A stretch of 64,000 nucleotides of DNA from Lunularia cruciata (lineage: Eukaryota > Streptophyta > Marchantiopsida > Lunulariales > Lunulariaceae): positions 12,648,001-12,712,000 of the forward strand of contig OX419760.1 in the NCBI GenBank assembly GCA_948567375.1. Direction: 5' to 3'. Below the pieces are notes generated by a model. That model had not been told where the DNA came from. It made no database searches and saw only the letters and a list, made by a program, of their open reading frames with translations. The position numbers and the translations under genes are program-made. Of this stretch, positions 22,484 through 34,280 are shown piece after piece. Each line of letters begins with the position of its first letter. Position 1 is the first letter of the stretch.

Positions 22484-23067
22484 TGCAATGTTCCAAGCAT
22501 AGGAGAACCCCTAAGAGAAACACAAGAGAAGAAACACAAAGCTTTAGCCTTCAATATTCAGATGCTCCAAAGGAGCACCTTACCTTTACTATATAGCAAA
22601 GAGGATCTCCTCAAAGGAAGCTCTACCCTTTGATTAGATATATGGATTGGAGACATTTCAACAAGCTCCACCCTTAGATTAGTTGCATAGATAGGTGACA
22701 TTTTGGTCCTTGTCCTATTTGGTTGGTCAAACAAGTTTGATAGGAGAGAATCTTATTATAGGAAGCTCAAAACAACATGGGTGAGGTACCTTTGGAAAGC
22801 TCTTGATGAGATGAATATAAAAAAGAGAAGGTAGAACTTCTTTTTATTATGGAAAGGGAATCTCTAAATTTTCAAGGCCTCATTCATCCGTATAAGCCTC
22901 CAAAATTGGCTCTAAAGTTTGTGTTTTTGACTCCTACCCTATTAGTGGAAGTACTATTTTAGTGATGCCTCTATCTGATCTACTTAGACCATCATATATA
23001 ACATCCTTGCATATATTACCAAGCCAATTTCCACCTCTAGATAATATATCAAGCTAATGGTATTACA
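22484..23067 (-). repeat. 3' LTR of the truncated C element
   Basis: Reverse-strand match to the C LTR, 584 bp instead of about 745. It retains the TATA region (TACTATATAG on the plus strand, near 22578) and ends GGTATTACA at the LTR 5' edge. Confidence 0.75.
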
Positions 23068-23567
23068 AACCTCTCCCCTTTTAAGACATAACATTCTCAT
23101 TACAAAGTTGTTGCTCAAAAGATTGCACTAACACCTACACGTGGGTCAAGTTGGCTATCCCATGTTGCCTCATACAATGGGTATCCTTTCTAATGTATGA
23201 GATGTTCTATATGCAGATGGTGAGTACTACAGATACATTTTTGGAGAATGCATTTGACTTCATATTCCTTCGTGTCATCAATAATTGTTAACAAGTTCTA
23301 ACTTCTTGTATGGAAGGAAAGTGGAGCAGTCATGGTGCATATCTACATAGTAAGGAAACATGGAACACTAGATGGATCTTTATGTGTGGTGATAGCTTGA
23401 AGTGATGGGCCACTATGCCAATTTGGTGAAGGATGGGAAATAGCCCAACAAAATGAGGTCTTGAGCTCACAAGTGCCAACTAACATGAATTTAGTTGTGG
23501 AAAACTAGACTTGATCCCTAATCCTCAATTGAATGTGCTTATAATGCACATTTGCATATTGTTTTTG

Positions 23568-24990
23568 TCAATTTTGGGCAATTTTCAACTTGCGCTTGGC
23601 GTTTTCTATACCTTGTTGAATTTTAGAAACAAAAGTGTTGACAATGTCAACTTTTGTAGACATTAGGCTGATCTTCACCAAGCTTGAAGGTGTGAAAGGA
23701 TGCTCTCCATACATGAGGAAGAACGATGTGAGCTTTATAAATGTATTTATTGAATTGTTGTAGGCAAATTCTAATGGTGGAAAGAAGGTGTCCCACCTTT
23801 CTTGCTCATCTAAGGTGAAGCCACAAAACATATCCTCAATAGTGCAATTAGCATGCTCTATTTGCCTATTGGTTTGTAGATGGTATGTCATGGATATGGC
23901 CAATGTGGTTTTGAAGATGCCAAAGTGTGTTCTCCAAAACAAACTAGTGAATTGAGAGTTTGGATTGGTGATGAGCACTTGAGATAGGCCATGGTGAGAA
24001 AAGATTACAATTAAGTACAATTGAGCTAATAATGGAGAAGTCACGTCCTTGGTCACAGGATGTAGATGAATCATTTTGTTGACTCAATCTATAAAGACTA
24101 TAATGGAATCAAACCTTAAGGTGGTCTTGGGCAATTCACAAACCAGATCCATGCTGACTTGTTCCCTAGAGTAGGGAGGAGTTGAAGGAGTCTTGTGGGA
24201 GCTTGATTAGAGACTTTATTCTGTTGATAGAGTAGGCAACTTTGAATGTACTCCATCACATCTTTGCTCATCTTGGGTTAATAATAATGGCATTTTATTG
24301 CATCTAAAGTCTTGTCCATTCGAACGTAACATGCAATTACAAAATCATGATATACCACTAGGATGGTGGTTCTTAGGTCTAGAGCATCAGATATCCATAA
24401 CTTGATTGAGTATCCATATCCTTTGGATGATTGAGCTCCTACAATTTGTGGGTCAATTTTTCTAGCAATAATAATCCTTGGCCATAATTCTAAGAATCCT
24501 TGGTCATAATTCATAATAGAATTATGAACTTAAAACTAGTAGATTATTTGCTAGAGGCATTCAGGTGAATGGGTTTACAAGTTTCTTCTTGCCTTCCACA
24601 TATATGATTATCATGTTGAACCATTGCCTCCACTTTGCTCATCAAATCTATCAATGAAATAGATCTTTTTGTATTTTGAGGTAGACTAGAGGTTTGTGGT
24701 CAATCTCCACTACAAAAAACTTTCTTGCCAAGATATTGCTTCCAATGTTTGATTGCAAGGACAATGTCCAACTCTTCTCATTTGGCAATGTGATAATTAC
24801 ATTTTTCCAGTAATAGCTTTTGAGAGAAAAACTCATTTGGCAATGTGAAAGTTGCATTTTGCCAATGACAACTTTTGAGAAAAATATGCAATTGGCTGTT
24901 ATCTGTCATTCCATTCATGTTGTAGGATTGCTCCTATTGCAATGCTTGATGCATCTATAGCCAACTCGATTGTACATTTTGGGTCATACA
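23568..24990 (-). pseudogene. RNase H and integrase remnants of the truncated C element
   Basis: Minus-strand order is RNase H (AIDAS-type motif near 24960, then VEIDHKPLVYLKIQKDL near 24680), the integrase N-terminal region (KIDPQIVGAQSSKG, near 24440) and the integrase core (LITNPNSQF near 23960, AYNNSINTF near 23750). Residue-by-residue it is close to element C at 46561-47927. The second catalytic motif has Asn where C has Asp, and the Gln-Thr-Glu motif reads RQIEHAN. Stops and frame changes separate the blocks. Confidence 0.75.
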
Positions 24991-25061
24991 ATTTCAAGAT
25001 TTGTGTATGTAGTAATATCTACATGCACCTCTAGATAATAGGTCTAGTTAATGGTATTAGA

Positions 25062-25829
25062 CACACCAAGCATGATGTACCATAAGCCACTCTAGGCACC
25101 ATATTGAGAAGCGTAGCCAAAGCTAGCACAGAATAACTATCATAACACATGATGCTCCTCTCTTTATCTCGCCATATGTGCAACACCACAACCCCTCACA
25201 TCACAACTCACATGAGTAAGTACAATCTCTTCAAACCCTAAAAACTATGAACTTTCATAACTTTCAATTAACGTCTCAATTCTTTTTAACTAAATTCTCA
25301 TGGAGCTCAAGCATGAATACAAAAACATTAAGAATTAAAATTCTCAACCCATCACTCTCAATGTGAATTAATCACTCTAAACCCTAAAAATTCTAAAAGT
25401 ATTCATAATTTTCTACTCAATTCTCCATAGCCTTCAATCTAAATACCAATGGAACAAAAATTGAAAAACGAACAAAATCTATTATTCACTCATGTGATGT
25501 AAGCTCTCTAAAACTATAGAATATCCTTCCATTCATTGCCTCTTTTCTCTCTCTCCCTCTCCTCTTTTCCTTCTTTCTCCCGTTACCCTCTCCTCCCCAA
25601 GATAAGGGCTTTAGGGCTTAGGTTAAATCTTCTCAATATTGAAGTGAGGAGTAAAGAAGTTCAGGACAGCTTTCTTGAGTTCTGGTTCATGTAGAAAAGA
25701 GAAAGGTAAAAACAATGATAAATAAAATTTCAAAGCATATGAAAGGTATCGATATCTCTAGGTGGATAGAGCGTCACGTGTCCTCCTCGTCCCTACCATA
25801 CAGAACTCACTCTTCCATCACAGAGCATT
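25062..25829. other. No feature recognised
   Basis: AT-rich spacer between the truncated C element and the Harbinger terminus. No ORF, RNA gene or terminal repeat seen. Confidence 0.5.
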
Positions 25830-25847
25830 AGGGGGTTTCAGAAATAG
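25830..25847. repeat. Left terminal inverted repeat of the Harbinger element
   Basis: AGGGGGTTTCAGAAATAG, identical to the reverse complement of 34947-34964. Confidence 0.9.
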
Positions 25848-26327
25848 GTTTGACAGATGTCTACAGGATAAATAACAAACTTCGTAATAATTTTTAGTGA
25901 ACTCTGTAACGATATGAGATTGTAATAACTGAATGCTCTGTAACTTCAGTTAAGGGATATATCTAGCTAATTGCATTCATTTATAAAAATCAAATCATAT
26001 GTTACGGATGTTTTGGAATGCCGTAACTAAATAAATGATTGTCAAAAAGAGTGACGTGTTTCCTCAAGAGGGTGGCCACGTAATCATTTAGTCACGTATT
26101 GATGATCTGGTTTCATATTCAAGATCCAAAATGGCCCGGCCCAACAATTCAAATTTGTAAACTGAAATTCACCACCCTCTGGAGCAAATGTGCGAGTTGT
26201 CAGGCAAGTAACGGCGGTTTTGTAGTTTTGTATTGGTGTGGGAAATGATCACCGCCGCCGTGTTGCAACCAAGAAATTGATTAGAGTGCCACGATTCTCA
26301 CACTAGGAGTGCAACAAACTTTTTGCA

Positions 26328-27630
26328 ATGGGAGATCAAGTACCGTGTTTTAGTGTAGGAGACTCCCTTATTGATGCTGATCCGGGACCTGTAGAGTCAT
26401 CATTGGATTTGCAACCTCAACAGCCATTAGGGAAATTTGGAGACTTGTTGAGGATGTCTTCTTCTATGCCTGGCAAAACCAAGGAAGATGAACAATTTTG
26501 CATGGCAACACACCATTATAGCCAAATACTGGATTATTTGGAGGACCCCAAGCATTTTGCACAAATTCATGGTGGGAATTGCAAAAATCCCATTCAAAAT
26601 CAACTGCATTTAGTTTCATGGCAACCTTTTTCATTAGAGAGGGTATTGGATTTTCTACTTCTATGACAGGTGACAGACTTTACAAGAAATGGTTGCGGTA
26701 CATGAAACAGTACAAAGAAACTTGGGAGCTTAAGAACAAGGCTACAAGAGAAGGTCTCACGGAGAAGGAATATGGCAAAGAGTGGAGAACTATAGAAGAT
26801 AAATTGAATGGAATGTGCCCGCATTTTGCAAGAATGGAAGCCATGTTTGGGAGCAGAGCAAACATAAGTCCACCGACAATGGTAAGTTTAGGAGATTGTA
26901 ATCCTAATTTGAGTGAGATTTGCGAGGCTGGCAAGGAGGAGGTCCATGAAGGTGCACAAGAGTGCTCCCAATTCTCATCTCCTCTAGAGGTGGTGCTCCC
27001 TAACTTGGGCCTTGAGTTTGTCGCAAACACCAAAGGCATGGAAAGTTTAGCAAGTGGCATGGAGAATGGAATCCTATCACCAGAGGATGAGTCTCCATTT
27101 GTTCCACTGACCAAGGACTCGCCTTTCATTACACCACCACCGCCTTTAATTTCTACAAGAGATGGATCCGATTGTGCAGACCAAGAAGGGGAACGTGACC
27201 CAAAGAGGAGGAAAGGTGGAATATTTGCAAGGTACCCAAGTTGTCACCTAGTATGTCATTATCTCATGATTTAGCAAAAATTACCATGTTAAAGGCAGAT
27301 AGTATAGATTCCAAAGAGAGGTTACGACTAGCTAAACTAGAAGCCACCAACATGAGGAAGAGAGAGAAAACAATGATGAGAATAGAAGCAGAGCGCGTTA
27401 GATTAGAGATAGAGAAGATGAGAATTGAAATAAAGAAAAAATTGAGCACAGATAAAAGGAAAGCTAGAGCAGACAAACACAAATTTAAGGAGAAGAGTTT
27501 GGAATCAAAGCACACTCATAAAATCAAAATGAGTCTCATACAAGCAGGGAAAACTCTTGAGGAAATAAGTAACTATTTTAAAGTGCTCACTCAGGTTCAA
27601 CGTCCATCATACTCTACTGATAGTGAATAG
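26328..27630 (+). pseudogene. SANT/trihelix-like ORF1 of the Harbinger element, copy b
   Basis: Harbinger transposons need a SANT/Myb-like partner for the transposase. This ORF1 begins MGDQVPCFSV at 26328. It carries HHYSQILDYLEDPKHFAQIHG (26509-26571), then GDRLYKKWLRYMKQYKETWE (26672-26731), EGLTEKEYGKEW, KLNGMCPHFARMEAMFGSRA, a charged linker with PKRRKGG, and a C-terminal coiled coil (27290-27600). It is the best preserved of three copies here. The frame changes near 26585 (apparent one-base loss) and near 27225. No splice sites explain these changes, so this copy looks inactive. Confidence 0.65.
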
Positions 27631-27879
27631 TATACCACCATGTAACTTTTATTATGATTATAATAAAGATGAGTTATGGAAACTTGATAAATGCTTCTAG
27701 TATCCGCCTGATGCAGCTTGTTACCATTTAGTTCCTCACAAATTTTTGTTTTTGATGTTGTCTTTACCACTCCGTTCTTGTCATGTCTTTCTTGCACAAT
27801 AAGCCCAAGATGCCACTAGTTGATGCTCATAGCCGCCCAAAAGTCTCTCCTACCGCTAGTCACCGCTTGTTGCTGCTCA

Positions 27880-28185
27880 ATCCAATGCAACACGCAAAAA
27901 GAAAAAAGACAAACAAGTTGTTTAGGGTGCTTGAGGGCACTCGTAGCCGCTTGTCGGTGCTTGTAGAAGGGATTGAATGCTAGTAGGCACTTGTGGTTTG
28001 TGGGTGCCGCTGGGTGGCCACTATGTAGGCGCCAGTTGACGCTTGTGGCCGCTGGGTGGCGCTCGACGATGTTGGGAAAAAGCTCATGAAGTTGGTATGC
28101 GCTTGTCGGTGCTTGACAGACATGAATTTTTGGCTTGTAGTTGCTCGGAGGCGCTCATTGGCACGCATAGACGCTGAGGGCCGCT
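27880..28185 (+). repeat. GC-rich degenerate repeat array, left
   Basis: A run of short imperfect units of the type GGCGCTCG...CGCTGGGTGGC, for example GTGCCGCTGGGTGGCC (near 28003) and GCCGCTGGGTGGCGCTCG (near 28050). It is clearly more GC-rich than its surroundings. Related arrays lie at 31025-31560 (same strand) and 32285-32585 (opposite strand). Confidence 0.6.
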
Positions 28186-30273
28186 CATGATGTGTTTAGG
28201 GTTGAGTGTTTAAAGGGAAATGGCACCCATATTTGTAAGGTGGTGACACGTTGGATACAAAAGGCACAATTCAAATTTTAGCACATGAAAATACAAGAGT
28301 TAGACCACAATGAGAGTTCAATATGGGATATGAATATGAGTATGAAAATATGAGTTCAATATGAATATGAGAGTTCACAACTGTAAACTAAAACATAAAT
28401 GTATATATGGGAGAAATGAACATAATATGTATATAAATGGGGAGCCAATAGAACCTAAACCTATGACTATGGAGGTCAAGGAGGTGAAGAAGAAGAGGGA
28501 GATGCACTATGGTGTCTAAGTGCTACTACTGCATCCTCAAGTCTACAACGGTATACATGATGTTGAATCCTAAATGGACTCAATGACCACCATAGGAGCC
28601 ACTTGCTCTCATCCAAGTCTCGATGCCTGATACCACTAGCAAGAAGAAGATAAGGGTCACAACTATAAGAACTCAATCTACTTGATGTCCACTCCTCTTC
28701 TGCCCAACTAATAGCAGGCCTATCGTCATGGACAAATCTGTCCAAAGCACTCATCAAAGGGTCAAATGACCAAGTGTATGATGCTCTATGTACCCTATAA
28801 GGACAGAAATGGGTAGGTTGGATAGCACCATGTGGATGGTTCCTATAATAAGAGAGTGCATAACTATTTATGATCAAAAGATCACGAAGAGGTAAACCTA
28901 ATGAAGTCAGATGCTCATATGATCTAACTCTAAGTCCTCTGAACTCTGAATCTTGCTGTATATCTCTAGAGCACAAACATGCCATGAGGCAAGACCCGAT
29001 GTGAACTCCCTCAGGGAGTTCAGACCACTGCCACATGCTCCGTAGCAACCACTCCACTCCATCCAAAGTAAGATCTATCCACAAGATAACCTCAAAGCGT
29101 AGCAAACAGAATTGGATGAAATGGCAAACACCAGGACGGGCCATCCACCCTACAGGCCCAGACTGTGTGTGAGGGAACCAACCATGCGTAGTCGTCCCGC
29201 TCTCCCATGCATGGAAACCAATAGCACCATGAATCCATAATAAACACATACAAGTAACATCCACAATGATAATCTTCTTCCGTAGGAAGCCGGGGAAGAG
29301 GATACGTAGAATATACTCTCTTGATAGATGAATCCTCTCTCTAAACTCAGTCTGAGTGCCCTGAGTCTCCACACTATGAGGTAACACATGGGTGGCATCA
29401 GTCTAGGTTTGCATCTCATGACGAGTATGGGTCTCGCGAGCAATAGTACGTAGTTTGAGTCCAAAATAAGCCACACGAGCCCTCAAATGAGCTAGACTAA
29501 TCTCACTCTCCTCTACATGAGCTCTCATCTAAGCTAGACTACTCTCGCTCTCCTCTACCTGAACATGTGCACTCTCACACCTCTCTATAGCATATGCTAA
29601 CTCTTGTGCCTGATTATGTAAATGGAGCTTGTAACCCTCCGCCATGGCAGCGGCACCTCGTATGTCCATGTCCAAGTCACCTAATCTCTGCTCTCTCTCC
29701 ATCTCAGAAGTAAGCAAGGTCAGATGCCTCTCCTCCTTTGCAGCAAGTTAATCCTCTTGCTCACAAAGGAGTCTCTCTCGCTCTAGCACTAATCTTTCTC
29801 TCTCCTCTACACTTTCCAATCTACTCTCACGCTCAAGCACTAATCTCTCTCTCTCCTCTACACTCTCCAGTCTACTCTCACGCTCAAGGAGATTTCTCTC
29901 TCTACACTCAGCCACTTGTACATAATCATCTAAAATGCGAGTGATGTCAACTGAATAGGAAGGAGGTGAAGGTACTCTGAAATGCATGGGGTCACCAACT
30001 CCCTCCACAGATGGAGGAAGTGGTGAAGGGGAAGAAGAATGAAAAGGAGCTATCTCAACAAAGGGTAAGGGTTGTGTCTCAACACGAATCTGTTGAACAC
30101 CTGTTCACAAGTGGTACATTTAGTTATCTATCAAGTACAAATTCATATTTGAATATACAAATATACAAGTTCACAAGTTCATTAATTCAAGCTTCTTAAA
30201 TGAACTCATTTATTAAATCCGATAATGGTATATACAAAAGAACTTTGTATGTTTTCCAACATACAAATATATG

Positions 30274-30276
<3 letters not shown>

Positions 30277-30312
<36 letters not shown>
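30277..30312. repeat. (TA)n microsatellite
   Basis: About 18 AT dinucleotides, inside the second intron of the cargo gene. Confidence 0.97.
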
Positions 30313-30314
<2 letters not shown>

Positions 30315-31024
30315 CAAAATTCAAACCTAATCAATCAATCACTCACCTCCCTCATCCTCCCCATCATCAATAGTCTTGTCCTCATCCGAGCTATCTGCAT
30401 CCTCATGATCATCACCATGCTCTCCCTCATGTATAATCTCCTCCTCTCCATCACTCAGGTACATCATGTCCTCCTTTGGAATGAAACCTCTCTCCACAAA
30501 GAGATGTGTGAGTATCTGTCCAAGGAAGGTGACTCTGAACGTACGCCCCTTAGGACTCATCGCTTGGCTTTGCAAACTCCCCACCTCCGCAATGATAGCT
30601 CTAAAAGCTAACTCTCCCCAATCATAATCCTCCACACCAAATCTCCTCAACTTGGTCTTGGTGTTGAGTACCAAATGCTTATGTACAATCTTGGGCCTAA
30701 TAGTGGGTGCAAATAGTGCACCCATCAACTGGAAGAAAGCTCTGAATGCAGGATATACACATTGTCTTGCAATATATCTTTTTGCAACCCTGTCCCTTTG
30801 TGGAAACCAGTCTGAGACAACTGTGTAAGGAACTATCCTCCGTCTTGGTGTTCTCCCCATGGGCATGGCAAGTGCATCTCTAACTATATCTGCAGTCAAT
30901 TGAAATTGCCTACCTCTTACCAAACCTGTGCAAGAGACCTTGTCCCATGAACTCACAAACTCTGCACATGGAATGACCTGCACAACCCCCCAAAAATTTC
31001 AGCTCAAACTTCTATCACAAGGAC

Positions 31025-31560
31025 TCAAACTCAGGGGTGCCACTAGGTGCCACTGGGCGACGCTAGTAGGTGCTCGCGCACAGTCAAAATGAAGAGAGAA
31101 ATAGCGGAGTGCCGCTAGTTGCCACCGGTAGCCGCTTGGAGCCGCAATCGGGGGACGCTCGACAACACGAGGTGGCGCTCCTGACCATTGGTGGCACCCG
31201 CAAAGCACCGGGAGGGCGCTCGAGGCCACATGAGGGCGCCCATAGGCATAGGTCCGCAAGATGGCATTGCGGGACAGTGCAAGGTCTGCGTGGAGGCGTT
31301 GGGTGCCATGCAAGGACGTGGGAAGTCACTCGCGTGAGGGGTTAACAGGATGGGGATGCCGCTGGAAGACGCTTGTTGACGCACAACAGCACTGGTAGGC
31401 ATTGTGGGATAGGGAGAGCCACGAGTAAGTCTGCGCAGCCCCGCGGGAGCGCTGGGTGCCGCGGAGAAGGCACTCGTGCGCAGGGGTTTAGGGTTCGGGA
31501 TGGTGCTGGGTGGCGCAGGGGGACGCTGGGTGGCACTACGGGATAGGCTGGGAGGCACTA
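31025..31560 (+). repeat. GC-rich degenerate repeat array, middle
   Basis: Imperfect units such as GGTGCCACTGGGCGACGC, GAGGGCGCTCGAGGCC and GGGGACGCTGGGTGGC. The array fills most of the first intron (31654-30978) of the cargo gene and creates spurious long ORFs on both strands because its high GC content lacks stops. Confidence 0.6.
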
Positions 31561-32284
31561 GGAGGAGCTGATGATTTGAAAGCAAATTCTGAAAGTAAAA
31601 TGAACATATCAAGATGGATTGAAAAGAAAAGAATGAGGAATGTTTGAAAAGTACCTCTGGCCGTGGATAGTGAAGTCCAAGAGTTATTTTCAGCCCCATT
31701 ACATCTAGATCAACCTCCCGAATTCCCGAAAGAGCAGTTTGAACTTGATGTTTGTCCAGCTTGCACCACTTGATGAAATTGGTTGGGTGTTGAATGGTAT
31801 GGAATGCAATGAGCCAATCTCCTTCCTGAGTATTTCTCATGTCAGGCCCATCAACTATCTTTTTGTATCCCCAGATTTCTGCCATGGTTGAAAATGAATG
31901 TGCTCTTGAACTTTTTTCTCTCTTCTCAATCACTCCTTGTTGCTTCTCAAGTTGTGCTTCAGCCAGCCAATTTGCCTCTTTCCTTCCCTAGTCTCGAAAT
32001 GTCTCACCTGCACACACTCTGCCTTGCAAATTGACTCTCGAAATGACCCTCTAGCACACCCTCTGCCTCGCAAAATGACCCTCGTAATGACCCTTTCTCC
32101 TTCTAAGTACTCACTTGTGAAATTCTGCTCCAACACCCTACACACTCAAGAATAAAGCTTTTGAATGACAAGAATGGAAAAGAACACAAGTTTATATAAC
32201 CCAAGCTGACAGAAAAAACTCAATCCCAAACATACTAAAATGTACACTTTGGAGGCAAAATTGCATTTTTTCACCCAAAGAACC

Positions 32285-32585
32285 CAAATCCCAAGCGGCA
32301 CTCCACGTTGCCAACCGGCGCAGCCAAGCATTGCATAATTCATGCAGCACCTACCAGCGCCGCCCACTAGCGCCCATCACCAGCGCATACCAGTGCCTAT
32401 GAGTGCATGTAATATGTGGTGCACTCCAAGCGTCCGCCAGTGTCTACGAACACCTCTCTTTATTAATTTTTTAAGTTTGTAAGCGGCACCCAGCGTGTAC
32501 GAGCGCCACTCTCAATTACTTTTTTAAGTTTGTGAGCGGCACCCAGTGTCTACGAGAGTCATCTCTCGGTGTATGCAACATCGGC
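32285..32585 (-). repeat. GC-rich degenerate repeat array, right (inverted)
   Basis: The reverse complement carries the same units, for example GCTGGGTGCCGCT twice (near 32495 and 32550), each followed by ACAAACTTAAAAAA. These two adjacent units form a ~55-bp tandem pair. Orientation is opposite to the left and middle arrays. Confidence 0.6.
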
Positions 32586-32805
32586 TCATTTTTCTCCAAG
32601 TGCACATAAGTGGTCAACGAGGACTTACAAATGTATAGATTAAGCTTCATAGAATTATTTTTGCATCCACATGATGTTCTTATCACAATATTACATCAAG
32701 ATACACTCATGGTCTAAGAAAAAGACTCCTGGTCTAAGTTACAAGACTATGAGATATGAGATGAATATTGAGAATATATATTTTATTATATGGAATCTCA
32801 ATCAA

Positions 32806-34147
32806 TCAATCGAGTACATCATCATTGTTATAATCAAGGCAATGTTGTATCATCCTTGATCTACTTTCTTCTCTACCAAGTTCTATAGCCTGAAATGACA
32901 TTTCTGAATTTATTTGAGTTTCCTCTGTAAATCCGCCATCGTCCTCTGACCAAAGGTTAGACCTATTGATTAAAAAATTATGTAAAATACTACACACTGA
33001 TACCCACTTTAACAAATAAGCATTTCTACTATTGTCTTTCAGTTGCACTCTTAGCTCACGAAGAGAATGCCATCTAGCTTTCAATACTCCTATACAATGC
33101 TCATTTATCACTCTTGCCTTTGCTAAATACTTATTGAATTCTTGCTTTTCTTCTGAGCGAGCCTGCTTGAAAGCGAGTACATAACCCGAAATACCTAAAA
33201 GGTACTCCTTTGCCTCAAAAGTGCGACACCTCTCTCTTCGGTTCAAATCATTCCATAGTGACAATTTTTTCAAACAAGTCATATCATGACATAACCCCGA
33301 CATTCCTGCAAATAAAAGAAGGTCATACTTTTAGTAAACTAAACAAACAGATCACCAATGCATTGCAAAAATACATAACAAAATAACACATAACATAAAC
33401 CATACCTCCGGAGAAATGTATAACTCTCGTTTTATCATCACAAATAACTTGGCCATTTATAGAATATGAACCCTTGCGGCTGAAATATATTTCCCCATCC
33501 ACAGTTGGTCAGGCTGCAAGAGGAAACAATGTGCAATCTACCAAACCAACACAACCGGGAAAACCTTTCTGTGCAAAAACAGTGGATATCCTTTTCCTCT
33601 CCTCGAGTTCGGGCCAAGCAACTTGACTCCTTATCACATCTAATATGGCTGTCATAACTCTATCACTAAAAGCAATTGTTGAACCAGCACTAATGCCCCA
33701 AATATTTAAACCCCGTGCAACACAAGCTCCATTGCCATGATGCCCAAATCTATCCAATGCTAAGGCAACTTGGATCCACACGGGTGTTTGCTCTCTTTGG
33801 TACCTTTTCTCAAAAATCGGGTGAGTCTTAATCAAATCAACTAATGTTGAAAAAGAATCCCCATCCATTCTAGTAAGCTGGCAAAAGGCCTTAGTATCTA
33901 GATTTCTAAAATAATCCTTCACAAACTCTCTACTACGAGGGTAAGTAACACGGGGTTCCAAGTATCGATGAGTATGTGCATACTTCCATCCACTAATAAA
34001 ACATTCTAGCATATCTAAATCTCCTCCTAATTCCTCATCTTCATCTTCTAACCCTGGTAGCAATATCTCCAAATCTAACAGAATCATCCATTGAATACAT
34101 TTTCTAATATTTTTGGTTAGTTCTAAACGAGTGCTCCCTCTTGGCAT
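32806..34147 (-). pseudogene. PIF/Harbinger transposase (DDE_Tnp_4 type)
   Basis: Two exons: 34147-33406 (start MPRGSTRLEL) and 33305-32806, joined across a 100-nt intron with donor CGGAG|GTATG and acceptor ATTTGCAG. The join keeps the frame. DDE nuclease motifs include FPGCVGLVDCTLFPLA (first Asp, near 33515-33560), a GMSGLCHDM block across the splice (second Asp, normally GxxGSxHDS), and INEHCIGVLKARWHSLREL (Glu, near 33045-33110). The usual GDSAYP motif reads GISGYV, so a conserved Asp is Ile. An in-frame TGA at 33509-33511 follows FPLAA. The copy is probably inactive. It is the transposase partner of the SANT-like ORF at 26328. Confidence 0.85.
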
Positions 34148-34189
34148 GACAAAACTCTATTTTTAATCACCATTGAAAACTCCTTATCC

Positions 34190-34280
34190 ACAAAGGGGAT
34201 GTCTCTTCTCCGCAAAGGGCATCTCTCTTCTCTGAAGGGGATCGCTCTTCTCCGCAAAGGGGCATCTCCCTCTCCCTGTG
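34190..34280 (+). repeat. Four imperfect ~22-bp tandem units upstream of the transposase
   Basis: Units of the form CGCAAAGGGGCATCTCTCTTCTC repeat about four times immediately upstream of the transposase start codon (34147, minus strand), so they lie in its promoter or 5' UTR. Confidence 0.75.

Larger units (their letters stand above)
22484..25061 (-). mobile_element. Internally deleted family-C element, reverse orientation
   Basis: On the minus strand, 23067-22484 is a diverged C LTR preceded by a purine tract of the same type as before the right LTR of element C (reverse complement of CTCTCCCCTTTTAAG). Upstream of it lie integrase and RNase H remnants. At about 25027-25061 the sequence again matches only the outer 5' edge of the C LTR (CACCTCTAGATAATAGG...GGTATTA). 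So gag, protease, most of RT and nearly all of the 5' LTR are gone, consistent with one large internal deletion. Confidence 0.75.
28476..31885 (-). pseudogene. Three-exon coiled-coil cargo gene inside the Harbinger element
   Basis: Exon 1 is 31885-31655 (start MAEIWGYKK; donor CAGAG|GTAC). Exon 2 is 30977-30347 (acceptor TTGTGCAG; donor GGGAG|GTGAGT). Exon 3 is 30100-28476 (acceptor GTGAACAG). All joins keep the frame, giving about 829 codons. Exons 1-2 encode a globular domain (FVSSWDKVSCTGLVRGRQF, WGELAFRAII) and an Asp/Glu-rich tail. Exon 3 begins with a coiled coil holding a 17-residue repeat (RESRLESVEERERLVLE) and ends in an unrecognised globular region. Exon 3 has three in-frame stops (TAA 29748, TAG 29529, TAG 29403) and no frameshift. 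The globular part loosely resembles the extra ORF of element D. No function can be assigned. Confidence 0.55.

Noticed and set aside
31070..31933. Long overlapping ORFs in the GC-rich array (both strands)
   Set aside because: They arise from a GC-rich repeat without stops inside an intron. Only 31885-31655 on the minus strand behaves as an exon.
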